Origin: an uncultured Clostridia bacterium
Lineage (GTDB): Bacteria; Bacillota; Clostridia; Oscillospirales; Butyricicoccaceae
Assembly (NCBI GenBank): GCA_910589115.1
Contig: CAJUSB010000019.1
Coordinates: 30,585 to 38,276, forward strand
Direction: 5' to 3'
DNA: 7,692 nt
Positions 1 to 5,755 of this stretch are shown piece after piece (positions within the stretch are counted from its first letter, which is position 1; the number at the start of each line of letters is the position of its first letter). A program made the translations under genes and the position numbers. Below the pieces are notes generated by a model, which did no database searches, was not told the DNA's origin, and worked only from the letters and a program-made list of their open reading frames with translations.

Positions 1-147
1 AGGGGCGGGTGCAGGGCGGAGCCTTGCCGCTCCCCGCGCAGGGGCGGGTGCAGGGCGGAGCCTTGCCGCTCCCCGCGCAGGGGCGGGTGCAGGGTGGAAC
101 CCTGCCGCTCCCCGCGCAGGGGCGGGTGCAGGGTGGAACCCTGCCGC
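1..147. repeat. 39-bp GC-rich tandem repeat array (about 3.8 copies in window)
   Basis: Copies run 1-39, 40-78, 79-117 and 118-147, the last cut short where the sequence diverges. Each copy contains an inverted repeat: GCAGGGC-GGA-GCCTTGC in copies 1 and 2, GCAGGGT-GGA-ACCCTGC in copies 3 and 4, so both versions fold as a 7-bp stem with a GGA loop. Outer GGGGCG and CGxxCCCC tracts can extend the fold. The array begins at the window edge, so its full size is unknown. It ends about 50 bp before the hflX start. It is most likely an intergenic repeat. Because 39 is divisible by three and the frames are open, it could instead be the tail of an upstream gene; one such frame ends with TGA at 180-182. 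Confidence 0.9.
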
Positions 148-196
148 CCGCTGCGGAGGCGAATAGCGCAGCGTCCTTTTGAAAGGGGGTATTCCT

Positions 197-1477
197 TTGA
201 ACGAATTTCATAAAATCACTTGCGCAACCGAAGTAAAAACACAGGAAAAAGAATTGGCCGTCCTTGTCGGGCTGAATTGCCCCAGCTTCCGCCAAGAAGA
301 AACCGCCGACAACATTACCCTGGCAGAGCTTAAAGCCTTGGTCGAAACGGCTGGCGGCATACCCGTTGCCTCCGTGCTCCAAAATCGCCCCGCCCCGGAT
401 GCCCGCACCTTCATCGGTGAGGGAAAGTGCGAGGAAATTCGCTCGCTCGCCGATGCACACGGCGCTTCTCTCGTCATTTTCGATAACGAGTTGTCTCCAT
501 CCCAAATGCATAACCTGGAAACACTCACCGGCTGCACCGTTCTTGACCGCTCTGCCCTGATTCTCGATATCTTCGCCCAGCGCGCCCGCACCGGTGAGGG
601 CAAACTCCAAGTTGAGTTGGCACAATATCAATATATCCTGCCGCGGCTGTCCGGTTTGGGGAAGTCCTTGAGCCGCCTAGGCGGCGGTATCGGTACCCGC
701 GGCCCCGGCGAATCCAAACTCGAAAGCGATCGCCGCCATATCCGCCGCCGCATTGATAAGCTCCGCGAAGAGTTGGAACAGGTTCGACAGGTGCGCGCCG
801 TCCAGCGCCGCCAACGTAAAAAAACAGAACTGCCGCTCGTGGCGATTGTAGGTTATACAAATGCGGGTAAATCTACGCTTCTCAACTGCCTTACCGGCGC
901 AGGGATTGAAGCGAACGACCGGCTGTTTGATACGCTCGATCCGACGACCCGCAAAAAAAGGATTTCCGATACCCAGGAGGTTCTGCTGTCGGATACCGTT
1001 GGATTCATCCGTAAACTGCCGCACCACCTTGTATCAGCCTTTAAGGCCACGCTGGAAGAGCTGCAATATGCCGATTTGCTGCTGCACATCGCCGATATTT
1101 CTGACCCCGAATGGGAATCGCAGGCAGCAACCGTTGAACACGTCATTTCTCAGCTCGGCGCTGGGGAAATTCACCGGGTCATGGTCTATAATAAGGCCGA
1201 TAAATGCGACAGCCTGCCGCATTTGACAGACGGCGTGTTGTTCTCCGCCCGCACCGGTGAGGGCACGGAAGCACTGCTGCAGGCCATGGAAGCCGCTCTC
1301 GGACGCGGCAGACATGAGATGCAGCTGCTGATCCCTTACAGCGACGGCGGCGTCCTCGACACCCTTCACCGCGAAGCGGAGGTGCGTTCCGTCGAATACG
1401 CAGAGGCCGGTACGCTGGTTGATGCAGTTGTAGACGACAAAACATGCGGCCGCCTCCAAAAGTATAAAGTTGGGTAA
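197..1477 (+). CDS. hflX: GTPase HflX, ribosome-associated
   Basis: HflX is a translation-factor-type GTPase (Obg-HflX superfamily) that binds the 50S subunit and splits stalled or stress-inactivated ribosomes in the cytoplasm. The product is 426 aa from the chosen start, a normal family length. An N-terminal HflX domain is followed by the glycine-rich linker LSRLGGGIGTRGPGE (about 158-172) and a basic coiled-coil segment. The G domain then shows G1 GYTNAGKST (219-227), G3 DTVGFI (266-271), G4 NKAD (332-335) and G5 SARTG (350-354). All GTP-binding motifs look intact. I chose the TTG at 197 because AAAGGGGG (182-188) sits 8 nt before it; the upstream TTG at 179 would place this site inside the gene. 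ATG is not available nearby. No promoter is clear in the GC-rich leader, so transcription may come from outside the window. The next gene starts 4 nt after the stop. Confidence 0.95.
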   Translation: MNEFHKITCATEVKTQEKELAVLVGLNCPSFRQEETADNITLAELKALVETAGGIPVASVLQNRPAPDARTFIGEGKCEEIRSLADAHGASLVIFDNELSPSQMHNLETLTGCTVLDRSALILDIFAQRARTGEGKLQVELAQYQYILPRLSGLGKSLSRLGGGIGTRGPGESKLESDRRHIRRRIDKLREELEQVRQVRAVQRRQRKKTELPLVAIVGYTNAGKSTLLNCLTGAGIEANDRLFDTLDPTTRKKRISDTQEVLLSDTVGFIRKLPHHLVSAFKATLEELQYADLLLHIADISDPEWESQAATVEHVISQLGAGEIHRVMVYNKADKCDSLPHLTDGVLFSARTGEGTEALLQAMEAALGRGRHEMQLLIPYSDGGVLDTLHREAEVRSVEYAEAGTLVDAVVDDKTCGRLQKYKVG

Positions 1478-1481
1478 GCCT

Positions 1482-2117
1482 ATGGAACAATCTTATTTGA
1501 TTCCGTTTTCGGCGTATGCGGAGGATCAGTTTACCGAAAAACGCTCAAAATTTATCGGACGGCTCTGGCATGTGGAAACACCCGAAGAGGCTGTCTCAAA
1601 AATTCGCGAAATGCGCGAGACTTATCGCGATGCGACCCATCACTGCTACGCCTATATCCTGCGGGAAGGCCAGCTCATGCGCTATTCCGATGACAACGAG
1701 CCGCAGGGCACCGCCGGTATGCCGATTCTGGAAGTCCTCCGGCATGAGGGGCTGGTCGATGTGTGTTGTGTCGTAACAAGGTATTTTGGCGGAATCCTGC
1801 TTGGCCGGGGCGGGCTGGTGCGTGCCTATACCGAAGGCGCAAAAGTGGCCGTTGCCGCTTCCGGTGTTGCGGAAATGCGTATGTTTTCACTGCTGCTGAT
1901 TGCCTGCCCATATCATTTGCTCGGTGTGGTGCAGCAGCTGCTGCCCGCGCACGACTGCACGGTTGATGAAACTGATTACGGCGCTGATGTGACCCTGACC
2001 GTAAGCCAGCCCGCAGGCGGGCTGGCAGCCCTCAACGAAGCACTTGCAGAGGCGACTGCCGGACAGGTATATGCAGAAGAAATGGAATGCCGGTTTATGG
2101 GGCGGCGTGTGAAATAA
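1482..2117 (+). CDS. yigZ: YigZ/IMPACT-family protein (UPF0029 + DUF1949)
   Basis: The 211-aa product matches the YigZ/IMPACT family, whose eukaryotic members bind the ribosome/GCN1 system and restrain the GCN2 stress kinase; the bacterial role is not established. Family signatures are RYSDDNEPQGTAG (67-79) and VTRYFGG (98-104), the latter followed by a LLGxGGLVRAY stretch. These are the core of the N-terminal UPF0029 domain. The remainder (about 135-205) fits the C-terminal DUF1949 domain. The ATG at 1482 gives the usual MxxSYLIP-like start; a TTG at 1470 in the same frame would overlap hflX. No strong ribosome binding site precedes it, and it starts 4 nt after the hflX stop, so translation probably depends on ribosomes finishing hflX. 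The symbol is by family similarity; an oligopeptidase activity sometimes attached to such proteins in old annotations is not supported here. Confidence 0.9.
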   Translation: MEQSYLIPFSAYAEDQFTEKRSKFIGRLWHVETPEEAVSKIREMRETYRDATHHCYAYILREGQLMRYSDDNEPQGTAGMPILEVLRHEGLVDVCCVVTRYFGGILLGRGGLVRAYTEGAKVAVAASGVAEMRMFSLLLIACPYHLLGVVQQLLPAHDCTVDETDYGADVTLTVSQPAGGLAALNEALAEATAGQVYAEEMECRFMGRRVK

Positions 2118-2127
2118 TATCTTTTTG

Positions 2128-2151
2128 AAAATATTGTAAATAAAATATTTT
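2128..2151. promoter_or_regulatory. A/T-only inverted repeat before the dehydrogenase operon
   Basis: AAAATATT (2128-2135) and AATATTTT (2144-2151) are perfect inverted repeats separated by 8 nt. They sit in the 66-bp AT-rich gap between yigZ and the aspartate dehydrogenase-like gene. It has no GC core, so it is a poor terminator. It could be an operator or just AT-rich promoter DNA. No well-spaced -35/-10 pair could be defined here. Confidence 0.3.
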
Positions 2152-2183
2152 GACAACAACGAAACGGGAGGAATCGAACATCT

Positions 2184-2984
2184 ATGAAGAAACGTTTAGC
2201 GATTGCAGGCTGTGGACATCTCGGCGGCATCATTGCCGGAGCGTATGCGGCAGGCCTGCTGGAGGGCTATGAGCTGGTGGGGGCATATAACCGCACCCCG
2301 GAGAAAGCAGAGGCCATTGCACAGCAAACCGGGTGCAGGGCCTGCACTACGCTGGAGGAACTGCTGGACTGCGCACCGGATTATGTTGCGGAGGCTGCTT
2401 CGGTGCAGCTGGTGAAGGAAATCGCTGTCCCGGTGCTCTCGCATAAGGCAAACCTTGTGCTTTTGTCCATTGGTGCGCTGGCTGATGCAGCATTCCGCAG
2501 TGAGGTTGAAGCCGCAGCCCGGGAAAACGGTGTGCAGGTGCACATTGCATCCGGCGCGGTGGGCGGCTTTGATGTGCTGCGTACCATTTCCCTGATGGCC
2601 CAGGCACAGGGCCTGTCGGAAGAGGCTGGAATTGTAACCCATAAAGGGCCGCAGTCCCTGAAAGGAACGCCCATTTTTACCGACCAGCTGATGACCGATA
2701 CCGAAGAATCCCGCGTGCTTGCGGGCACTGCTGCGGAGGCAATCGCGGTTCTGCCGACCAAGGTGAATGTCGCTGTTGCAGCCTCGCTTGCGTCCACCGG
2801 CCCTGAATGCGCAGGCGCACAGATTTTCAGCGTTCCGGGGTTTGTGGGGGACGATCACTGCATTACCGCCGAGATTGACGGCGTACACGCGACCATCGAC
2901 ATTTATTCCCGTACCGCTGATATCGCCGGGTGGAGCACGGTTGCCCTGCTGCGCAATCTGGTTTCGCCGATTACATTCTTTTGA
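2184..2984 (+). CDS. Aspartate dehydrogenase family protein (NadX-like)
   Basis: The 266-aa product has the L-aspartate dehydrogenase architecture: an N-terminal Rossmann fold and a C-terminal DUF108-type catalytic domain. Family members oxidise L-aspartate to iminoaspartate with NAD(P), or run in reverse. Visible motifs are the nucleotide loop GCGHLG (9-14), SGAVGGFD (123-130), PTKVNVA (191-197), and a histidine at 225 in DDHCI that aligns with the catalytic His of NHEI-type motifs. The second beta strand ends in Asn-Arg-Thr (36-38) rather than an acidic residue, which suggests NADP(H) can bind; this is an inference. A GGGAGG site (2166-2171) lies 12 nt before the ATG. The next gene follows after 15 nt, so the two form an operon. 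No nadA, nadB or nadC is visible, so a role in NAD synthesis is not shown; the real substrate could differ. I leave the symbol empty for that reason. Confidence 0.8.
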   Translation: MKKRLAIAGCGHLGGIIAGAYAAGLLEGYELVGAYNRTPEKAEAIAQQTGCRACTTLEELLDCAPDYVAEAASVQLVKEIAVPVLSHKANLVLLSIGALADAAFRSEVEAAARENGVQVHIASGAVGGFDVLRTISLMAQAQGLSEEAGIVTHKGPQSLKGTPIFTDQLMTDTEESRVLAGTAAEAIAVLPTKVNVAVAASLASTGPECAGAQIFSVPGFVGDDHCITAEIDGVHATIDIYSRTADIAGWSTVALLRNLVSPITFF

Positions 2985-2999
2985 TAGGGGGCCGTTTTC

Positions 3000-3896
3000 A
3001 TGTTTGAAAAAATCGTTGCAATCGAACCGGTCAGCCTGGTGCCGGATGCGGAAAAAGAACTGTACCAATATGCCCGGACAGTCGTGCTGCATGACGATAT
3101 CCCCGAAACCGATGCGGAAATCGCCGCCCGTATCGGGGACGCTGACGCAGTGCTGCTGAGCTATACTTCCCGCCTGACACGTGCCGCAATGGAACAGTGT
3201 CCAAACCTCCGGTATGTCGGCATGTGCTGTTCTCTTTATTCCGAAGAGAGTGCAAATGTGGATATTCCTTATGCCCGTTCCCGTGGAATTGACGTGCGTG
3301 GAATCCGCGACTATGGCGACAGAGGCGTAGTAGAATATGTACTTTGGCAGCTGACCGGAATCCTGCACGGATTTGGCGGGGATAAGGCTTGGGAAGCCCT
3401 GCCGCGGGAACTGACCCGGCTGCGGACTGGCGTTATTGGCCTTGGCACATCCGGGGCGATGATTGCGGAAGCAATGCAGCAAATGGGGGCCGATGTGCGC
3501 TATTTCAGCCGTACCCGCAAGTCGGAAGCCGAAAGCAAAGGAATCCGTTTTCAGCCGCTGGAAACGCTGCTGGAAGAGTGCGAAGTCGTCTTTACCTGCC
3601 TGAATAAAAATGTGATTCTGCTGCATGAGGCGGAGTTTGCACGCCTTGGCACACATAAAATCCTGTTTAATACCTCTATCGGCCCGGCGGCAGACCTGAC
3701 GGCGCTGGCACATTGGCTGGACAACCCGGACAACCTGTTCTGCTGTGACACAGTTGGTGCGCTGGGCGATCCTGCGCTGCTTGAACGGGAGAATGTTCGG
3801 TGCATCAATACCTCGGCAGGGCGCACGCGTGAAGCCTTTATCCTGCTGAGTGAAAAGGTGCTTGCAAATATCAAAAACCACTTGAAGGAAGCATAA
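3000..3896 (+). CDS. D-isomer 2-hydroxyacid dehydrogenase-like protein, active site altered
   Basis: The 298-aa product has the D-2-hydroxyacid dehydrogenase fold. An N-terminal substrate-domain half precedes a Rossmann domain with GLGTSG (147-152) and then the C-terminal helix that returns to the first domain. The segment after the nucleotide loop ends in Ser-Arg-Thr-Arg, which favours NADP(H) (inference). By alignment with the family pattern, the catalytic Arg of NxxRG is Ile227 (NTSIG), the catalytic Glu is Leu255 (in DTVGALG), and the catalytic His of TPHxxG is Thr271 (NTSAG). All three classical catalytic residues therefore seem to be missing, while the fold and cofactor site are kept. 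It may use another chemistry, reduce a different substrate, or act as a binding or regulatory protein. A GGGGG site (2987-2991) lies 8 nt before the ATG. It is co-transcribed with the aspartate dehydrogenase-like gene and ends before a strong terminator. Confidence 0.82.
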   Translation: MFEKIVAIEPVSLVPDAEKELYQYARTVVLHDDIPETDAEIAARIGDADAVLLSYTSRLTRAAMEQCPNLRYVGMCCSLYSEESANVDIPYARSRGIDVRGIRDYGDRGVVEYVLWQLTGILHGFGGDKAWEALPRELTRLRTGVIGLGTSGAMIAEAMQQMGADVRYFSRTRKSEAESKGIRFQPLETLLEECEVVFTCLNKNVILLHEAEFARLGTHKILFNTSIGPAADLTALAHWLDNPDNLFCCDTVGALGDPALLERENVRCINTSAGRTREAFILLSEKVLANIKNHLKEA

Positions 3897-3921
3897 ATTT
3901 AATCGTATCATATCCTAAAGA

Positions 3922-3972
3922 AAAAGGGACTGCCGCACGGCCTGTAAGGCCAGATGTACGGCAGTCCCTTTT
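3922..3972. terminator. Bidirectional intrinsic terminator with nested hairpin
   Basis: AAAAGGGACTGCCG (3922-3935) pairs perfectly with its complement at 3959-3972, a 14-bp stem. Inside the loop, GGCCT (3939-3943) and AGGCC (3947-3951) form a second small hairpin. T-runs follow on both strands (TTTTAT on plus, TTTTTCTTT on minus). It lies between convergent genes and can end both. Confidence 0.93.
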
Positions 3973-3984
3973 ATAAAAAGCTGT

Positions 3985-4431
3985 TCAGCGGCTGCGTTGC
4001 TTAACAGCCGAAAATTCATAGGCTTCCGCGAGCCAGCCAAGCAGTTCCGTATCAACTTCATCGGGGCTGTATACAGCGACATGGTGCGTCCAGCGGTTTG
4101 GAGCAGCCTCGACGGATGAAAAAATACGTGGGGAAAGCCTCTGGCAGGGAAGCCCGAAAGTGACAATCAGGTGATCTTCTTTTTTACGCTTTGGCAAGCT
4201 GGCGGCCGCGAAAAGAAAGCGGTTAAAGAAGGAAATCTGTGTTTTTGCGACCTTGCGCCGTATTTCAGGGAACCGCCCATTGAGTGCATTTTCCAGTTGG
4301 CAGTAAACGTCCAGGGCGTTTGGTTTTCCCTCAAAAAAGAATAAAATATCTGTATCCCAAAAATTCCCTCCTCCTGATCCACAGGCTTCATACTCCCGTG
4401 CAGAAATCTGTTTCCGCAGCTGCCACTTCAT
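3985..4431 (-). CDS. DUF5655 domain-containing protein
   Basis: The 148-aa product resembles the small soluble DUF5655 proteins of Bacillota, whose function is unknown to me. Recognisable conserved spots are FFFEGKP near residue 31, KTQISF (63-68), TFGLP (91-95) and NRWTHHV (112-118). The family may be related to proteins that bind nucleic acid or small ligands, but nothing here proves a reaction. No signal peptide or membrane segment is seen. The start at 4431 is backed by AAAGGA (4439-4444) 7 nt upstream. That start codon lies within a perfect inverted repeat (see separate entry). It is separated from iolE upstream by a terminator and a palindromic repeat, so it is probably transcribed alone, although I could not define a good promoter. 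Confidence 0.75.
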   Translation of the reverse strand: MKWQLRKQISAREYEACGSGGGNFWDTDILFFFEGKPNALDVYCQLENALNGRFPEIRRKVAKTQISFFNRFLFAAASLPKRKKEDHLIVTFGLPCQRLSPRIFSSVEAAPNRWTHHVAVYSPDEVDTELLGWLAEAYEFSAVKQRSR

Positions 4432-4457
4432 CCCGCCGTCCTTTTGGCAGGATGAAG
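4419..4457 (-). promoter_or_regulatory. Start-codon hairpin of the DUF5655 gene, with alternative pairing
   Basis: Read on the minus strand, CTTCATCC (4457-4450) pairs with GGATGAAG (4433-4426), which contains the start codon. The 16-nt loop holds the ribosome binding site AAAGGA. A second possible stem pairs CTGCCA (4450-4445) with TGGCAG (4425-4420), which would leave the start codon in a loop. The two stems share a base at 4450 and cannot both form fully. This could be a translational switch, or chance. Confidence 0.4.
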
Positions 4458-4483
4458 CAGCACCGATGAACGAACATATCCAG

Positions 4484-4573
4484 CCCTCGTCCCGCCCGCA
4501 GGCGAGGAAAGGGAGTCCAGAGGGACGAGTCCCTCTGGCGCTGTCTGCGGAAGACCGCCCGCCGCGCAGGCGA
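4484..4573. repeat. GC-rich palindromic intergenic repeat (REP-like)
   Basis: CCAGAGGGAC (4517-4526) and GTCCCTCTGG (4529-4538) form a perfect 10-bp inverted repeat around GA. Copies of CGCAGGCGA occur on either side (4497-4505 and 4565-4573), and CCTCG...CGAGG (about 4484-4507) forms a further weak stem. It lies between iolE and the DUF5655 gene and has no convincing ORF or T-run. The style resembles dispersed repeats I associate with Oscillospiraceae genomes; copy number elsewhere cannot be judged here. Confidence 0.65.
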
Positions 4574-4605
4574 ACAAAACAGCAGCTTCCGCATGCACAA
4601 ACCGG

Positions 4606-4646
4606 AAAAACAAAGGGGGCATTCCGCAGCCGGAATACCCTCTTTG
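4606..4646 (-). terminator. Intrinsic terminator of iolE
   Basis: On the minus strand, 4646-4631 pairs with 4626-4611 over 16 positions with one mismatch and one G-U pair; the loop is 4 nt. TTTTT follows directly at 4610-4606. It starts 14 nt after the iolE stop codon. Confidence 0.9.
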
Positions 4647-4659
4647 CAAAACGGCAAAC

Positions 4660-5586
4660 TTATTTCAGCACGACTTCGCCGCCAAGGCCAGTGTGCTTGG
4701 TGATGTACTCGCGGCCCATCTTAGCATACTCGAACGGATTTGCAACCGCCGGGTCCTGCTCAGCCTCGACCATGATCCAGCCCTCGTAGCCAGCCTTGTC
4801 AAGAATATCAAATACAGCGTCAAAATCAACGCAGCCATCCGGATCGCCCGGCACGGTGAATGCGCCGCTGCGGACAGCCTTCAGGAAGGACCAGTCTTCT
4901 GCCTTAACCTTCTCAACGATCGGCATTCTCATATTCTTCAGGTGGACATGGCCAACACGGTTCGCAAACTTGCCCAGAACGTCAACCGGATTCTCGCCTG
5001 CAAAAGTAAAGTGGCCAGTATCGAAGCACAGGAAGACATACTTAGGATCGGTGTTCTCCATCAGACGAATGGTTTCTTCAACGGTCTGTACAACCGTGCC
5101 CATGTGATGATGGAAGCAGGACTTGATGCCGTACTTCTCAAGGGAGAGCTTGCCCAGCTTGTTCAGGCCGTCACACAGGCGGGTCCACTCTTCATCATTC
5201 ATAATGCGCTTGTCCTTCAGTACGCGCTTGTCGAGCATACCCTGGATAGAACCGGACTGTTCGGAAATGTTGATTGCGGAAGCACCGACATAGGACAGGT
5301 ACTCAAGCTCCTTAACGAACTCAGCCTCGACCTCTTCATACGGCTTATCAACCAGGAAGGAGGAGAACCAGCGGGACGCGATGGTCATGTTGCGTGCGTC
5401 GAGCATATGCTTGAGGACTTCGCGGTCCTCGGGGTACTTGTGGCCGACTTCGCAGCCATCGAAGCCTGCGAGCTTCATTTCGGAAACGCACTGCTGGAAT
5501 GTGTTCTCGTCGCCGAGATCCCACATATCGTCATTTGACCAGCCGATGGGGCAGATGCCCAGTCTTACCTTTTTTGGATCTAACAT
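4660..5586 (-). CDS. iolE: Inosose dehydratase (myo-inosose-2 dehydratase), IolE
   Basis: IolE removes water from 2-keto-myo-inositol (scyllo-inosose) to give a trihydroxycyclohexanedione, the second step of inositol breakdown, in the cytoplasm. The 308-aa product is a TIM-barrel protein of the xylose isomerase/AP endonuclease 2 superfamily and matches IolE along its length. Landmarks are PIGWSNDD (13-20), EVGHKYP (46-52), HHHMGT (149-154), FDTGH (188-192), HVHLKN (203-208), VPGD (245-248) and EAEQDP (264-269). These include the usual acidic and histidine metal ligands. The loop after VPGD reads PDGCVDF, slightly longer than the GDIDF I recall as typical. The start at 5586 follows AGGAGG (5596-5601) by 9 nt; an upstream in-frame ATG at 5625 has no such site. 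A sigma-A-like promoter precedes it. No other iol genes are in view, so it may serve a pathway encoded elsewhere, or a related sugar. Confidence 0.93.
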   Translation of the reverse strand: MLDPKKVRLGICPIGWSNDDMWDLGDENTFQQCVSEMKLAGFDGCEVGHKYPEDREVLKHMLDARNMTIASRWFSSFLVDKPYEEVEAEFVKELEYLSYVGASAINISEQSGSIQGMLDKRVLKDKRIMNDEEWTRLCDGLNKLGKLSLEKYGIKSCFHHHMGTVVQTVEETIRLMENTDPKYVFLCFDTGHFTFAGENPVDVLGKFANRVGHVHLKNMRMPIVEKVKAEDWSFLKAVRSGAFTVPGDPDGCVDFDAVFDILDKAGYEGWIMVEAEQDPAVANPFEYAKMGREYITKHTGLGGEVVLK

Positions 5587-5655
5587 TTTACATAACCTCC
5601 TGAAATTCTTCCCACCGCAATCCATGTCGGAAAAGCGGCTTAGCCTCTACTCCAT

Positions 5656-5684
5656 ATTGTACAAGAGATTCACCGCAAAGTCAA
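5656..5684 (-). promoter_or_regulatory. Sigma-A-type promoter of iolE
   Basis: On the minus strand, -35 TTGACT (5684-5679), a 17-bp spacer and -10 TACAAT (5661-5656) are near consensus. The leader would be about 60 nt. A perfect 8-bp palindrome TTGTACAA (5657-5664) overlaps the -10 and could be an operator core, but it is short. Confidence 0.75.
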
Positions 5685-5730
5685 CATGATTTGCCCAAAA
5701 CAGCTGAAAGTTTTAACAGGAAATGCACAA

Positions 5731-5755
5731 TGCACGCAGAAGCTAAATGCGTGCA
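5731..5755 (-). terminator. Weak hairpin at the end of the malic enzyme gene
   Basis: TGCACGCA (5731-5738) and TGCGTGCA (5748-5755) form an 8-bp stem whose loop holds the stop codon. The minus strand after it is only mildly T-rich, so it is a weak terminator at best and read-through to iolE is possible. Confidence 0.3.

Noticed and set aside
1..147. CRISPR array at the left edge
   Set aside because: The 39-bp units are directly joined with no variable spacers, so this is a simple tandem repeat.
2150..2155. A consensus TTGACA before the aspartate dehydrogenase-like gene
   Set aside because: The matching -10 would fall at about 2173-2178 (ATCGAA), after the ribosome binding site and next to the start codon, so it cannot be a working promoter for this gene.
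2196..3911. A 571-codon open frame on the minus strand covering both dehydrogenase genes
   Set aside because: It lies antisense to two well-recognised genes with their own ribosome binding sites. Its translation shows no family pattern, and long antisense frames are common in GC-rich coding DNA.
4466..4789. A 107-codon plus-strand frame starting in the palindromic repeat
   Set aside because: It runs through the repeat, the iolE terminator and into iolE antisense, with no ribosome binding site. It is a typical false hypothetical gene.
4693..5538. A 281-codon plus-strand open frame opposite iolE
   Set aside because: The minus-strand product matches IolE along its full length with a strong start site; the plus-strand frame is its shadow.
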